A DNA stretch of 64,000 nucleotides from Variovorax jilinensis (GTDB lineage Bacteria > Pseudomonadota > Gammaproteobacteria > Burkholderiales > Burkholderiaceae_C), in the NCBI RefSeq assembly GCF_030316885.1, contig NZ_JASZYQ010000001.1, forward strand, positions 1,407,041-1,471,040, given 5' to 3'. Under the pieces are notes generated by a model. It worked only from the letters and a program-made list of their open reading frames with translations, was not told the origin of the DNA and ran no database searches. Made by a program: the position numbers and the translations under genes. Positions 19,070 to 27,877 of this stretch are shown piece by piece (the first letter of the stretch is position 1; the number at the start of each line of letters is the position of its first letter).

Positions 19070-20257
19070 ATGCAACGTCGCAACCTCGTCGCGCTGGCCA
19101 CCCTGGCTGCCGCATCGCTGGCCGCCCCGGCCTGGGCCCAGTCCAACGAGATCAAGATCGCCCACGTCTACAGCAAGACCGGCCCGCTCGAGGCCTACGG
19201 CAAGCAGACCCAGACCGGTCTGATGATGGGCCTGGACTACGCCACCGGCGGCACCATGACGGTCAACGGCAAGAAGATCGTCGTGATCGAGAAGGACGAC
19301 CAGGGCAAGCCCGACCTCGGCAAGTCGCAACTGGCCGCGGCCTATGCGGACGACAAGGCCGCACTCGCGGTCGGCCCCACTGCTTCGGGCGTGGCGCTCG
19401 CGATGCTGCCGGTGGCCGAGGAATACAAGAAGATCCTGCTGGTCGAGCCGGCCGTCGCCGATTCGATCACGGGCGACAAGTGGAACAAGTACATCTTCCG
19501 CACCGGCCGCAACAGCTCGCAGGACGCGATCTCGAACGCGGTCGCGGTCGACAAGGCCGGTGTCACTGTCGCCACGCTGGCGCAGGACAACGCCTTCGGC
19601 CGTGACGGCGTGAAGGCCTTCGGCGCGGCGCTGAAGAAGGCCAAGCTGGTTCACGAGGAATACCTGCCGGCCGCCACCACCGACTTCACCGCCGGTGCGC
19701 AGCGCCTGATCGACAAGCTCAAGGACCAGCCCGGCCGCAAGATCATCTGGATCGTCTGGGCCGGTGCGGGCAATCCGTTCAAGATCGTCGACCTCGACCT
19801 CAAGCGCTACGGCATCGAGATCGCCACCGGCGGCAACATCCTGCCGGCGATGGCGGCCTACAAGTCGCTGCCGGGAATGGAAGGCGCGGCCTACTACTAC
19901 TTCGGCATCCCGAAGAACCCGGTCAACGACGCGATGGTGTCGATGCACTACAAGGAATTCAAGACGCCGCCGGACTTCTTCACGGCCGGCGGCTTCTCGG
20001 CCGCGATGGCGATCGTGACCGCGCTCAAGAAGACCGGTGGCGACACGAACACCAACAAGCTGATCACGGCCATGGAAGGCATGGCCTTCGACACGCCCAA
20101 GGGCAAGATGACCTTCCGCAAGGAAGACCATCAGGCCATGCAGTCGATGTACCACTTCAAGATCAAGGTCGACCCGGCGTTCGCGTGGGGCGTGCCTGAG
20201 CTGGTGCACGAGATCAAGCCGGAAGAGATGGACATCCCCATCCGGAACAAGCGCTAA
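19070..20257 (+). CDS. ABC transporter substrate-binding protein, branched-chain amino acid type
   Basis: Periplasmic receptor of 395 residues in the LivJ/LivK (Peripla_BP_6) family. A signal peptide (MQRRNLVALATLAAASLAAP, cleaved near AWAQ-SN) is followed by IKIAHVYSKTGPLEAYGKQT, the opening strand and ligand loop of this fold, and by LAVGPTASGVALAMLPVAEE. Members of this family bind branched-chain amino acids but also aromatic acids, amides and urea; the dedicated sigma54 activator suggests a specialised nutrient here. It is the first gene after the -24/-12 promoter and is separated from livG by a hairpin-rich element. Confidence 0.9.
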   Translation: MQRRNLVALATLAAASLAAPAWAQSNEIKIAHVYSKTGPLEAYGKQTQTGLMMGLDYATGGTMTVNGKKIVVIEKDDQGKPDLGKSQLAAAYADDKAALAVGPTASGVALAMLPVAEEYKKILLVEPAVADSITGDKWNKYIFRTGRNSSQDAISNAVAVDKAGVTVATLAQDNAFGRDGVKAFGAALKKAKLVHEEYLPAATTDFTAGAQRLIDKLKDQPGRKIIWIVWAGAGNPFKIVDLDLKRYGIEIATGGNILPAMAAYKSLPGMEGAAYYYFGIPKNPVNDAMVSMHYKEFKTPPDFFTAGGFSAAMAIVTALKKTGGDTNTNKLITAMEGMAFDTPKGKMTFRKEDHQAMQSMYHFKIKVDPAFAWGVPELVHEIKPEEMDIPIRNKR

Positions 20258-20261
20258 ACAT

Positions 20262-20397
20262 TTGGCTCGCCCCCAGGTTGCCCCGCACTTCGTGTCGGGG
20301 CGCCCACCCCCTACCGGGGGCAACACCTGAGGCCCGGCAAAGCCGGTTCCTCGGTGTTTCACCAACACGGCCTGGCTTCGCCGGCCGGGTCCAACTC
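20262..20397. repeat. GC-rich intergenic element, copy 2 (between livK-type gene and livG)
   Basis: The 140-bp gap carries several dyads: CCCCGCACTTCGTGTCGGGG at 20281-20300, CCCCCTACCGGGGG, and a longer stem pairing ACACCTGAGG with CCTCGGTGT. Like the gap between tctC and tctB, it separates a highly expressed binding-protein gene from the membrane and ATPase genes, so partial termination or mRNA processing here could set subunit ratios. Confidence 0.5.
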
Positions 20398-21162
20398 ATG
20401 CTCGAAACTCAAGATCTCACCATTCGCTTCGGCGGACACGTGGCGGTGAATGCCGTGTCGTGCGCGTTCGCGCCCGGCACGCTGACCGCGATCGTCGGAC
20501 CCAACGGGGCCGGCAAGACCACGTACTTCAACCTGATCTCGGGGCAGCTCAAGGCGACCGCTGGGACGGTGTCGCTCGACGGCCAGCTGCTGTCCGGGCT
20601 GAGCGCGTCGGCACGCACCCGGGCCGGGCTCGGGCGGGCCTTCCAGCTCACGAACCTGTTCCCGAATCTCACGGTGCTCGAGAACGTGCGGCTGGCCGTG
20701 CAGGCCACGCGCGACGGCGCGCACCGGCGCGGCCTCAATCTCTGGAGCATCTGGAGCGACCACCGGGCGCTGACCGAACGCGCCGACCAGATCCTGGCCG
20801 ACGTGGCGCTCAAGTCGAAGGAAGACGCCACCGTGGCCAGCCTGCCGCACGGCGACCAGCGCAAGCTCGAGGTCGCGCTGCTGATGGCGCTCGAGCCGAA
20901 GGTCTTCATGTTCGACGAACCGACCGCCGGCATGAACGCGGCCGAGGCGCCCGTGATCCTCGACCTGATCCGCAAGCTCAAGCAGGACAAGAGCAAGACC
21001 ATCCTGCTGGTCGAGCACAAGATGGACGTGGTGCGCGAACTCGCCGACCGCATCATCGTGCTGCACAACGGCCAGCTGGTGGCCGATGGCGAGCCGGCCG
21101 AGGTGATCGCCTCGCCGATCGTCCAGGAAGCCTACCTCGGCGTCACGAAGGAGGCCGCATGA
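20398..21162 (+). CDS. livG: ABC transporter ATP-binding protein LivG-like
   Basis: ATPase subunit of 254 residues. Walker A is GPNGAGKTT, the signature motif is the variant LPHGDQRKLE (usual LSYGEQ), Walker B is VFMFDEPTAGMN and the H-loop is LLVEHKMD. The N-terminal TIRFGGHVAVNAVS is typical of LivG. Start ATG 20398 was chosen because the residues upstream are encoded by the intergenic element. Its stop overlaps the start of livF by four bases. Confidence 0.92.
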   Translation: MLETQDLTIRFGGHVAVNAVSCAFAPGTLTAIVGPNGAGKTTYFNLISGQLKATAGTVSLDGQLLSGLSASARTRAGLGRAFQLTNLFPNLTVLENVRLAVQATRDGAHRRGLNLWSIWSDHRALTERADQILADVALKSKEDATVASLPHGDQRKLEVALLMALEPKVFMFDEPTAGMNAAEAPVILDLIRKLKQDKSKTILLVEHKMDVVRELADRIIVLHNGQLVADGEPAEVIASPIVQEAYLGVTKEAA

Positions 21163-21896
21163 CTTCGAACCTGCCTTCGAACCTGCTCGAGATGAAGGGC
21201 GTGCACACGCACATCGGGGCGTATCACATCCTGCACGGCGTCGACCTCGCGGTGCCGCGCGGCCAGCTCACGATGCTGCTGGGCCGCAACGGCGCCGGCA
21301 AGACCACCACGCTGCGCACGCTGATGGGCCTGTGGCATGCGTCGCAGGGCAGCGTGCGCTTCGGCGAGCGCGACATCACGGCGCTGAAGACGCCTGAGAT
21401 CGCCGGGCTCGGCATCGCGTACGTGCCGGAGAACATGGGCATCTTCTCGGACCTCACGGTCAAGGAGAACATGCTGCTGGCCGCGCGCGGCGCCAAGAAC
21501 GCCGAGCAGATGGACGACGCGCGCCTGAAGTGGATATTCAAGCTCTTTCCCGCGGTCGAGAAGTTCTGGAACCATCCGGCCGGCAAGCTCTCGGGCGGCC
21601 AGAAGCAGATGCTCGCCGTGTCGCGCGCGATCGTCGAGCCGCGCGAGCTGCTCGTGATCGACGAGCCCAGCAAGGGCCTCGCGCCCGCCATCATCAACAA
21701 CATGATCGACGCCTTCAGCGAACTCAAGCGCAGCGGCGTCACGATCCTGCTGGTCGAGCAGAACATCCATTTCGCGCAGCGCCTGGGCGACCAGGTGGCC
21801 GTGATGGACAACGGTCGCGTGGTCCACAGCGGCACCATGGCCGCCTTCTCGGCCGACGAACAACTGCAGCAATCGCTGCTCGGTCTCGCCCTATGA
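21159..21896 (+). CDS. livF: ABC transporter ATP-binding protein LivF-like
   Basis: Second ATPase subunit, 245 residues. Walker A GRNGAGKTTTLRTLMGL, Q-loop region YVPENMGIFSDLTV, signature LSGGQKQMLAVSRA, Walker B LLVIDEPSKGLAP and H-loop LLVEQNIHFA are all intact. The DEPSKGLAP and RNGAGKTT variants are hallmarks of LivF. Translationally coupled at both ends (ATGA overlaps with livG and livH). Confidence 0.93.
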   Translation: MTSNLPSNLLEMKGVHTHIGAYHILHGVDLAVPRGQLTMLLGRNGAGKTTTLRTLMGLWHASQGSVRFGERDITALKTPEIAGLGIAYVPENMGIFSDLTVKENMLLAARGAKNAEQMDDARLKWIFKLFPAVEKFWNHPAGKLSGGQKQMLAVSRAIVEPRELLVIDEPSKGLAPAIINNMIDAFSELKRSGVTILLVEQNIHFAQRLGDQVAVMDNGRVVHSGTMAAFSADEQLQQSLLGLAL

Positions 21897-22876
21897 AAAA
21901 CATCGACTTCGACTGGAAGCCGCTGCTGCTGGTGCCCGTGCTGGCACTGGTCGCGCTGCCGCTCACGGGCTCGGTCTCGACCTGGCTCACGCTGACCGTG
22001 GCCGGGCTCGCGATGGGCATGATCATCTTCATCATCGCCTCGGGCCTGACACTGGTCTTCGGCCTGATGGACGTGCTGAACTTCGGCCACGGCGTGTTCA
22101 TCGCGCTCGGCGCCTTCGTCGCCAGCAGCGTGCTCGGGACGATGAGCGACTGGACCGGCTCGGGCGAGCTGTGGCGCAACCTCGTCGCGGTGTTCCCGGC
22201 GATGCTGGTCGCGATGGCGGTCGCCGGCGTGCTCGGCCTGGCCTTCGAGCGCTTCATCGTGCGGCCGGTCTACGGCCAACACCTGAAGCAGATCCTGATC
22301 ACGATGGGCGGCCTGATCATCGGCGAGGAGCTGATCAAGGTCATCTGGGGCCCGGCGCAGATTCCGCTGCCGCTGCCCGAGGCGCTGCGCGGCTCGCTGT
22401 TCTTCGGCGACGCGGCGATCAGCAAGTACCGCATCCTTGCGGTCTTCATCGGCGTCTTCGTGTTCGGCCTGCTGGCCTGGACGCTGGGTCGCACCAAGAT
22501 CGGCCTGCTGATCCGTGCCGGCGTGCAGGACCGCGAGATGGTCGAGTCGCTGGGCTACCGCATCGGGCGCCTGTTCATCGGCGTGTTCGTGGTCGGCAGC
22601 GCGCTGGCCGGCCTCGGCGGCGTGATGTGGGGGCTGTTCCAGCAGAACCTGGTGCCGCAGATGGGCGCCCAGGTCAACGTGATGATCTTCATCGTGATCA
22701 TCATCGGCGGCCTCGGCTCGACCGCGGGCGCGCTGATCGGCGCGCTGCTGGTCGGCCTGATGACCAACTACGTCGGCTTCATCGTGCCGACGCTGACGCA
22801 GTTCGCGAGCATCTTCCTCATGGTGGCCGTGCTGCTGTGGCGCCCGCAGGGCGTGTATCCCGTGGCCAATCGCTGA
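21893..22876 (+). CDS. livH: ABC transporter permease LivH-like
   Basis: Membrane permease of 327 residues with about eight helices. Typical LivH stretches are LVFGLMDVLNFGHGVFIALG near residues 54-73, the cytoplasmic coupling motif RAGVQDREMVESLGYRI, and IIIGGLGSTAGALIGALLVG. It forms a heterodimer with LivM in the inner membrane. The start overlaps the livF stop; livM follows after 15 bases. Confidence 0.93.
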   Translation: MKNIDFDWKPLLLVPVLALVALPLTGSVSTWLTLTVAGLAMGMIIFIIASGLTLVFGLMDVLNFGHGVFIALGAFVASSVLGTMSDWTGSGELWRNLVAVFPAMLVAMAVAGVLGLAFERFIVRPVYGQHLKQILITMGGLIIGEELIKVIWGPAQIPLPLPEALRGSLFFGDAAISKYRILAVFIGVFVFGLLAWTLGRTKIGLLIRAGVQDREMVESLGYRIGRLFIGVFVVGSALAGLGGVMWGLFQQNLVPQMGAQVNVMIFIVIIIGGLGSTAGALIGALLVGLMTNYVGFIVPTLTQFASIFLMVAVLLWRPQGVYPVANR

Positions 22877-22891
22877 CGAAGGCAACCTTTC

Positions 22892-23956
22892 ATGCTGACC
22901 CGACTTCTGTCCAACGACCTGCCGCGCAGCCGGCTGCTGGCGCTGCTGCTGGCCGTGCTGGTGCTGGGCCTGGCCTTTGCGCCCTTCATCTTTCCCGGGG
23001 TCAAGGCGCTCAGCGTCGCGGCCAAGATCCTGGTCTTCATCGTGCTGGTCGCCAGCTTCGACCTGCTGCTGGGCTACACCGGCATCGTGAGCTTCGCGCA
23101 CACCATGTTCTTCGGCATCGGCGCCTATGGCATCGCGATCTCCGCCAGCCGCCTCGGTGCGGGCTGGGATGCGGTGCTGCTGGGGCTGCTGGCGGCGCTC
23201 GCGATCTCGTTCGTGCTGTCGCTCGCGATCGGGCTGTTCTCGTTGCGCGTGCGGGCGATCTTCTTCGCCATGATCACGCTCGCGGTGGCCTCGGCCTTCC
23301 AGACCCTGGCCTCTCAGCTGTCGGACTTCACGGGCGGCGAGGACGGCCTGACCTTCAAGCTGCCCGAGCTGATCTCGCCGAGCTTCGAGTTCTCCGAGGA
23401 GCCCTTCCTCGGCGTCTCGCTCGACGGCCGCCTGCTGTGCTACTACCTGCTGTTCGTGGCCGCGGTGGCGCTGGTGCTGGCGCTGCTGCGCATCGTCAAC
23501 TCGCCGTTCGGTCGCGTGCTGCAGGCGATCCGCGAGAACGAGTTCCGCGCCGAGGCGATCGGCTACCGGGTGGTGGTCTATCGCACCACGGCCTCGGTGC
23601 TGTCGGCGCTGTTCGCGACCCTGGCCGGCGCCATGCTCGCGATCTGGCTGCGCTACAACGGGCCCGACACCTCGCTGAGCTTCGAGATCATGATGGACGT
23701 GCTGCTCATCGTGGTCATCGGTGGCATGGGCACGATCTACGGCGCAGTCATCGGCTCGGTGATCTTCGTGCTGGCGCAGAGCTACCTGCAGGACCTGCTC
23801 CGGTTCGCGAGCGAGTCCGCCAGCGGCATTTCGTGGCTCGCCGCGCTGCTGTCGCCGGACCGCTGGCTGTTGTGGCTGGGCGTGCTGTTCGTGCTCTCGG
23901 TCTACTACTTCCCGACCGGCATCGTCGGCCGCCTGCGTGCGAGGGCCCTGAAATGA
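22892..23956 (+). CDS. livM: ABC transporter permease LivM-like
   Basis: Second permease, 354 residues, about ten membrane helices. Family features include FDLLLGYTGIVSFAHTMFFG, the coupling segment GRVLQAIRENEFRAEAIGYR, and VVIGGMGTIYGAVIGSVIF. The stop overlaps the start of the alpha/beta hydrolase by four bases, so the hydrolase is part of the same transcript. Confidence 0.93.
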   Translation: MLTRLLSNDLPRSRLLALLLAVLVLGLAFAPFIFPGVKALSVAAKILVFIVLVASFDLLLGYTGIVSFAHTMFFGIGAYGIAISASRLGAGWDAVLLGLLAALAISFVLSLAIGLFSLRVRAIFFAMITLAVASAFQTLASQLSDFTGGEDGLTFKLPELISPSFEFSEEPFLGVSLDGRLLCYYLLFVAAVALVLALLRIVNSPFGRVLQAIRENEFRAEAIGYRVVVYRTTASVLSALFATLAGAMLAIWLRYNGPDTSLSFEIMMDVLLIVVIGGMGTIYGAVIGSVIFVLAQSYLQDLLRFASESASGISWLAALLSPDRWLLWLGVLFVLSVYYFPTGIVGRLRARALK

Positions 23957-24831
23957 ACGCGCCGAAGCCAAGCTCCAACTACCTGCAGATCGCCGGCCGC
24001 GAGATCCACTGGATGGACTGGGGTCCGCGGGACGGCCCCGTGGTGGTCGCGTGGCACGGCCTCGCGCGCACCAGCCGCGACATGGACGAACTGGCCGAGC
24101 ATTTCGCGGCGCGCGGCTTTCGCGTGATCTGCCCGGACACGCTGGGCCGCGGCCTGAGCCAGTGGAGTCCGGCGCCCGACGACGAATACCGGCTGGCGTT
24201 CTATGGCCGGCTGGCGCTCGGGCTGTTCGACGCGCTGAAGCTCACGCGCGTGCACTGGATCGGCACCTCGATGGGCGGTGCGATCGGCATGGTGTGCGCC
24301 TCTGGGCTGCTGGAGCCGACCCTGAAGCCGCGCATCGCGAGCCTGGTGCTCAACGACAACGCGCCGCAGCTCGCGCCCGCGGCGATCGAGCGCATCCGTT
24401 CCTATGCGGGCAAGCCACCGGCCTTCGACACCATCGCAGAGCTCGAGCAGTTCTTCCGCACGGTCTACAAGCCCTACGGCTGGCTCAGCGACGCCCAATG
24501 GCGCCGCCTGACCGAGACCTCGACCCGCCGGCTGGCCGACGGCCGCGTGACGCCGCACTACGACCCCGCGATGGTGCGGCAGTTCGAGGCCACGCCGGAC
24601 GACTACCTGATCTGGAAGCACTACGACGCGATCGAAGTGCCGGTGCTGTGCCTGCGCGGCGTCGAATCCGACCTCGTGCTGCCCGCGACGCTCGACGAGA
24701 TGCGCCGGCGCGGGCCGGGCGCCGCGGGCCGTCTCAAGGTGATCGAAGTGGCCGGCTGCGGCCATGCGCCGGCGCTCAACGTGCCCGAGCACCTGGGTCC
24801 GATCGAGACCTTCGTTCGCGCGGCAGCGTAA
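23953..24831 (+). CDS. Alpha/beta hydrolase co-transcribed with the ABC transporter
   Basis: Cytoplasmic hydrolase of 292 residues without a signal peptide. The oxyanion motif WHGLARTSRDMDEL, the nucleophile elbow GTSMGGAIG (Ser about residue 112), a late acidic residue near LCLRGVESDLVLP and a His in VAGCGHAPALN complete the catalytic triad pattern. Overlapping translation with livM says that it acts on what the transporter brings in, probably cleaving an ester, amide or C-C bond of the imported compound. Substrate not identifiable from sequence. Confidence 0.88.
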   Translation: MNAPKPSSNYLQIAGREIHWMDWGPRDGPVVVAWHGLARTSRDMDELAEHFAARGFRVICPDTLGRGLSQWSPAPDDEYRLAFYGRLALGLFDALKLTRVHWIGTSMGGAIGMVCASGLLEPTLKPRIASLVLNDNAPQLAPAAIERIRSYAGKPPAFDTIAELEQFFRTVYKPYGWLSDAQWRRLTETSTRRLADGRVTPHYDPAMVRQFEATPDDYLIWKHYDAIEVPVLCLRGVESDLVLPATLDEMRRRGPGAAGRLKVIEVAGCGHAPALNVPEHLGPIETFVRAAA

Positions 24832-24838
24832 CAACCAA

Positions 24839-24910
24839 GCTCCCACTTCGTGGGGTCGCTGCCCCACGCGGGCGCGGCCCGGCGCCGGCCTGCTCTCTGC
24901 CCCACAATCG
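24839..24910. repeat. GC-rich intergenic element, copy 3 (end of liv operon)
   Basis: Short related element with CCCACTTCGTGGGG at 24842-24855 followed by CGCTGCCCCACGCGGGCG. It shares the ACTTCGTG core between C and G runs with the copies after tctC and livK. At an operon end it may serve as a terminator-like hairpin, although no T-run follows. Confidence 0.45.
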
Positions 24911-24937
24911 GTCGGCTCCACTATGCAGGAACAGACC

Positions 24938-25447
24938 ATGGCGATCTCGCTCTACGACATCTCGGTCCCGGTATTCACGCGCGGTCTCGGCCAGCTCGCG
25001 CACGTGCTCGACAAGGGTCTGGCCCATGCGCAGGCCGCGGGCACCGATCCCGACCTGCTGCTGCAGGCGCGGCTCGCACCCGACATGTTCACGCTGACCG
25101 GCCAGGTGCAGAGCGCGAGCGATGCGAGCAAGCTCGGCACCGCGCGCATCGCCGGCATCACGGCGCCGAGCTTTCCCGACACCGAAGCCACCTATGTCGA
25201 GTTGCAGGCGAGGGTGGCGAAGACCATCGAATACCTGAACTCGGTCGACCGGTCGCTGATCGACGGCGCCGAAGCGCGCGAGGTGGTCATGAAGGCGCGC
25301 GGCAACGAACTGAAGTTCACCGCCCAGCGCTATCTGCTGCAGTTCGCGCTGCCCAACTTCTTCTTCCACGTCACGACCGCCTACGGCGTGCTGCGCCACA
25401 GCGGCGTGGCGGTCGGCAAGATGGACTACCTCGGCCGCTTCCAGTAG
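24938..25447 (+). CDS. DUF1993 family protein
   Basis: Cytoplasmic protein of 169 residues. The opening ISLYDISVPVFTRGLGQLAHVLDKG and the central FTAQRYLLQFALPNFFFHVTTAYG are typical of DUF1993, a DinB-like four-helix family whose final His (HVTTAY) resembles a metal ligand in DinB folds. Function unknown. Start placed at ATG 24938 because AGGA lies at 24927-24930; ATG 24923 is a possible upstream alternative. Confidence 0.8.
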   Translation: MAISLYDISVPVFTRGLGQLAHVLDKGLAHAQAAGTDPDLLLQARLAPDMFTLTGQVQSASDASKLGTARIAGITAPSFPDTEATYVELQARVAKTIEYLNSVDRSLIDGAEAREVVMKARGNELKFTAQRYLLQFALPNFFFHVTTAYGVLRHSGVAVGKMDYLGRFQ

Positions 25448-25463
25448 CGCGGCCCGCGCCGGG

Positions 25464-26498
25464 TCAGCCGGCCTTCGTAGGCCAGCCCTGCAGATGCCGC
25501 TCGGCGATGCCGCTCAGCGCGGTGATCCATGCCGGGCTGTCGTTGAGGCAGGGGATGTAGCGGAAATCCTTGCCACCGGCCTCCAGGAAGGCGTCGCGGC
25601 CTTCCATGGCGATCTCCTCGAGCGTCTCGAGGCAGTCGGCCGGAAAGCCCGGACACATCACGTCCACCCGCGCCACGCCGGCACGCCCAAGCGCGCGCAG
25701 CGTCGGTTCGGTGTACGGCTCCAGCCATTTCGCGCGGCCGAAACGCGACTGGAAGCTCAGCTGCCAGGCTGAATCGGCGAGGCCCAGGCGCGCCGCGAGC
25801 AGATGCGCCGTGGTCTGGCACTGCGCCTGGTAGGGGTCGCCCTGGCGGATGTTGCGTTCGGGGATGCCATGGAAGCTCATCAGGAGCCGGTCGGGCCGGC
25901 CTTCGTGCTTCCAGTGGCGCTCGACGCTCTGCGCGAGCGCATCGATGTAGGCCGGGTCGTCGTGGAAGTCGTTCACGAAGCGGAACTCGGGCAGCCGCCG
26001 CACGTTCGCGCTCCAGGCGTTCACCGCGTCGATCACGCTCGCAGTGGTGGTGGCCGAGTACTGCGGATAGGCCTGCAGCACGAGCACGCGGGTCACGCCT
26101 TCGGCCTTGAGCCGGTCGAGCTGCGAGCCCAGCGAGGGCTGGCCGTAGCGCATGGCGTCGCGAACCGCGACCCGATGTCCGCGCTCGCCGAGCCAGCCGC
26201 CCAGCAGCAGCGCCTGCTTGCGGGTCCAGACCTTGAGGGGCGAGCCTTCGGGCGTCCAGATGCTGGCGTACTTGGCGGCCGACTTCGCGGGCCGCGTGCG
26301 CAGGATGATGCCGTGCAGGATCAGCGCCCACAGCGCGCGCGGGATCTCGACCACGCGCCGATCGCCGAGGAAGTCCGCCAGGTAGGGGCGCACGGCGGCC
26401 GCGGTGGCTTCGTCGGGAGATCCCAGGTTGCACCACAGCACCGCGGTGCGGATCGTGGCGGCGGCATCGACGGTCGGTTCGGCTCGGAAAAGGGGCAT
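25464..26498 (-). CDS. hemH: Ferrochelatase
   Basis: Last enzyme of heme synthesis, inserting Fe(II) into protoporphyrin IX; 344 residues, the normal bacterial length. Visible family motifs are VLWCNLGSPDEATAAAVRPYL at the N terminus, VLQAYPQYSATTTASV, the catalytic-His motif LMSFHGIPERNI, and the late VDVMCPGFPADCLETLEEIA with the conserved Glu pair. It is divergent from the HAD hydrolase gene with only 15 bp between start codons. Confidence 0.95.
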   Translation of the reverse strand: MPLFRAEPTVDAAATIRTAVLWCNLGSPDEATAAAVRPYLADFLGDRRVVEIPRALWALILHGIILRTRPAKSAAKYASIWTPEGSPLKVWTRKQALLLGGWLGERGHRVAVRDAMRYGQPSLGSQLDRLKAEGVTRVLVLQAYPQYSATTTASVIDAVNAWSANVRRLPEFRFVNDFHDDPAYIDALAQSVERHWKHEGRPDRLLMSFHGIPERNIRQGDPYQAQCQTTAHLLAARLGLADSAWQLSFQSRFGRAKWLEPYTEPTLRALGRAGVARVDVMCPGFPADCLETLEEIAMEGRDAFLEAGGKDFRYIPCLNDSPAWITALSGIAERHLQGWPTKAG

Positions 26499-26513
26499 GC
26501 GATATTCTCGGTC

Positions 26514-27239
26514 ATGGCCATCGCGACCCCCGATCCACTCGCTCTCGACGTCCGGCGCATCGCCGGCATCTCGCTCGATCTCGACGACACGCTGTGGCCG
26601 ATCTGGCCCACCATCGAGCGCGCCGAGCGCGTGCTGCACCAATGGCTGCTGCGCGAGGCGCCACGCACCGCCGACCTGCTGCTCACGCCCGGCGTGCTGC
26701 GCGAGCTGCGCGAGGCGGCGGCCAAGGAGCGCTCGGATCTCGCGCACGACCTCAGCGCGCTGCGGCGCGAATCGATACGGGGCGCGCTCAGGCGGGCGGG
26801 CGAGGACCCGGCGCTGGCCGAGCCGGCCTTCGAGGCCTTCTTCGCCGAACGCCAGCGCGTGACGCTCTACGACGATGCGCTGCCGGCGCTCAAGTGGCTC
26901 AGCGAGCGCTATCCGCTGGTGGCGGTGTCGAACGGCAATGCCGACGTGCATCGCACGGGCGTCGGGCGCTGGTTCCGGACCGCCTTCAATGCGCGCGAGT
27001 TCGGCAGCGGCAAGCCGCATGCGCCGATCTTCCGTGCCGCCGCCGCGTCGATCGGCCTGCTGCCCAAGGACATGCTGCACGTGGGCGACGACGCCGCGCT
27101 CGATGTCGTGGGTGCCCTCGATGCCGGCATGCAGGCCGCCTGGCTGGTGCGCGAGGAGCGGCCCTGGGAGCACGGCGCCCGGCCGCAGCTGATCGTGCCG
27201 AACCTGCACGCGCTGTGCATGGCGCTCGACACGCACTGA
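26514..27239 (+). CDS. HAD-superfamily hydrolase
   Basis: Phosphatase-like enzyme of 241 residues. HAD motif I is LDLDDTLW with nucleophile Asp22 and acid/base Asp24, motif II VAVSNGNAD, motif III Lys in GSGKPHAPIF, motif IV HVGDDAALDVVGA. A helical cap between motifs I and II marks subfamily I (YigB-like, a group that includes FMN/5-amino-6-ribitylamino-uracil phosphatases). The exact substrate is open. The start lies 15 bp from the divergent hemH start, so its promoter must overlap hemH coding sequence. Confidence 0.87.
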   Translation: MAIATPDPLALDVRRIAGISLDLDDTLWPIWPTIERAERVLHQWLLREAPRTADLLLTPGVLRELREAAAKERSDLAHDLSALRRESIRGALRRAGEDPALAEPAFEAFFAERQRVTLYDDALPALKWLSERYPLVAVSNGNADVHRTGVGRWFRTAFNAREFGSGKPHAPIFRAAAASIGLLPKDMLHVGDDAALDVVGALDAGMQAAWLVREERPWEHGARPQLIVPNLHALCMALDTH

Positions 27240-27272
27240 CGGCGCGCCGCATCACGGAGGCAGGGCACTGCG

Positions 27273-27767
27273 ATGAGGATCCGGCGATTCCGCACGGGCG
27301 ATGAAGCCGCATTGTTCCGCGTGTATTTCACGGCCATTCACGAGGTGGCATGCCGCGACTACGCACCCGAGCAGATCGACGCGTGGGCCCCCGCAAACCT
27401 CGATCCGGATCTGTGGGCAGAACGCGTGCGCCGCATCGACCCGTTCGTCGCGGAGAGCGGCGGCGAGATCGTGGGCTACGCCGACGTGCAGCGGAACGGC
27501 TACATCGACCATTTCTTCGTGTCCGGGACCCACGCGCGCCAAGGCATCGGAACGCTGTTGATGAACCGGCTGCATCGGCAGGCTCGGGAGCTTCGTCTGG
27601 CCACCCTGACCTCCGACGTGAGCCGGACCGCCGAGCCCTTTTTCGCCCGCCACGGGTTTCGAGTCGTCGAGCGGCGATTTCCGGTCGTTCGAGGGGTGAC
27701 GATTCCCAACGCATTGATGAGCAGGCAACTGGAGTACGCCGGCAGAAGGCCGGAGACAGCCCCATGA
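27273..27767 (+). CDS. GNAT family N-acetyltransferase
   Basis: Acetyl-CoA-dependent transferase of 164 residues, ElaA/YafP-like in pattern. N-terminal RIRRFRTGDEAALFRVYFTA, the central beta strand region GYADVQRNGYIDHFFVSG and the pyrophosphate-binding loop HARQGIGTLLMNRL are visible. The acceptor is unknown. The stop codon overlaps the ATG of a very small downstream frame. Confidence 0.85.
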   Translation: MRIRRFRTGDEAALFRVYFTAIHEVACRDYAPEQIDAWAPANLDPDLWAERVRRIDPFVAESGGEIVGYADVQRNGYIDHFFVSGTHARQGIGTLLMNRLHRQARELRLATLTSDVSRTAEPFFARHGFRVVERRFPVVRGVTIPNALMSRQLEYAGRRPETAP

Positions 27768-27877
27768 AGAGCGAGAAGGACGCCGTGATCGAGGAGATCC
27801 AGGCGCAGATCGATGCAGAATTCAGATTGACCTTGGCCGGCAGTCGACCGGAAGGAGCGCAGCTTGACCCTCCCTGA
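27764..27877 (+). CDS. Possible 37-residue small protein coupled to the acetyltransferase
   Basis: Short frame beginning at ATG 27764, overlapping the acetyltransferase stop by four bases, and ending at 27877, 14 bases into the next gene. The product MKSEKDAVIEEIQAQIDAEF continues for 17 more residues; it is acidic and helical at its start. Perfect ATGA coupling and overlap with the following TTG start suggest that it either is a real small protein or carries ribosomes to the GFA gene. No family recognised. Confidence 0.35.
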   Translation: MKSEKDAVIEEIQAQIDAEFRLTLAGSRPEGAQLDPP

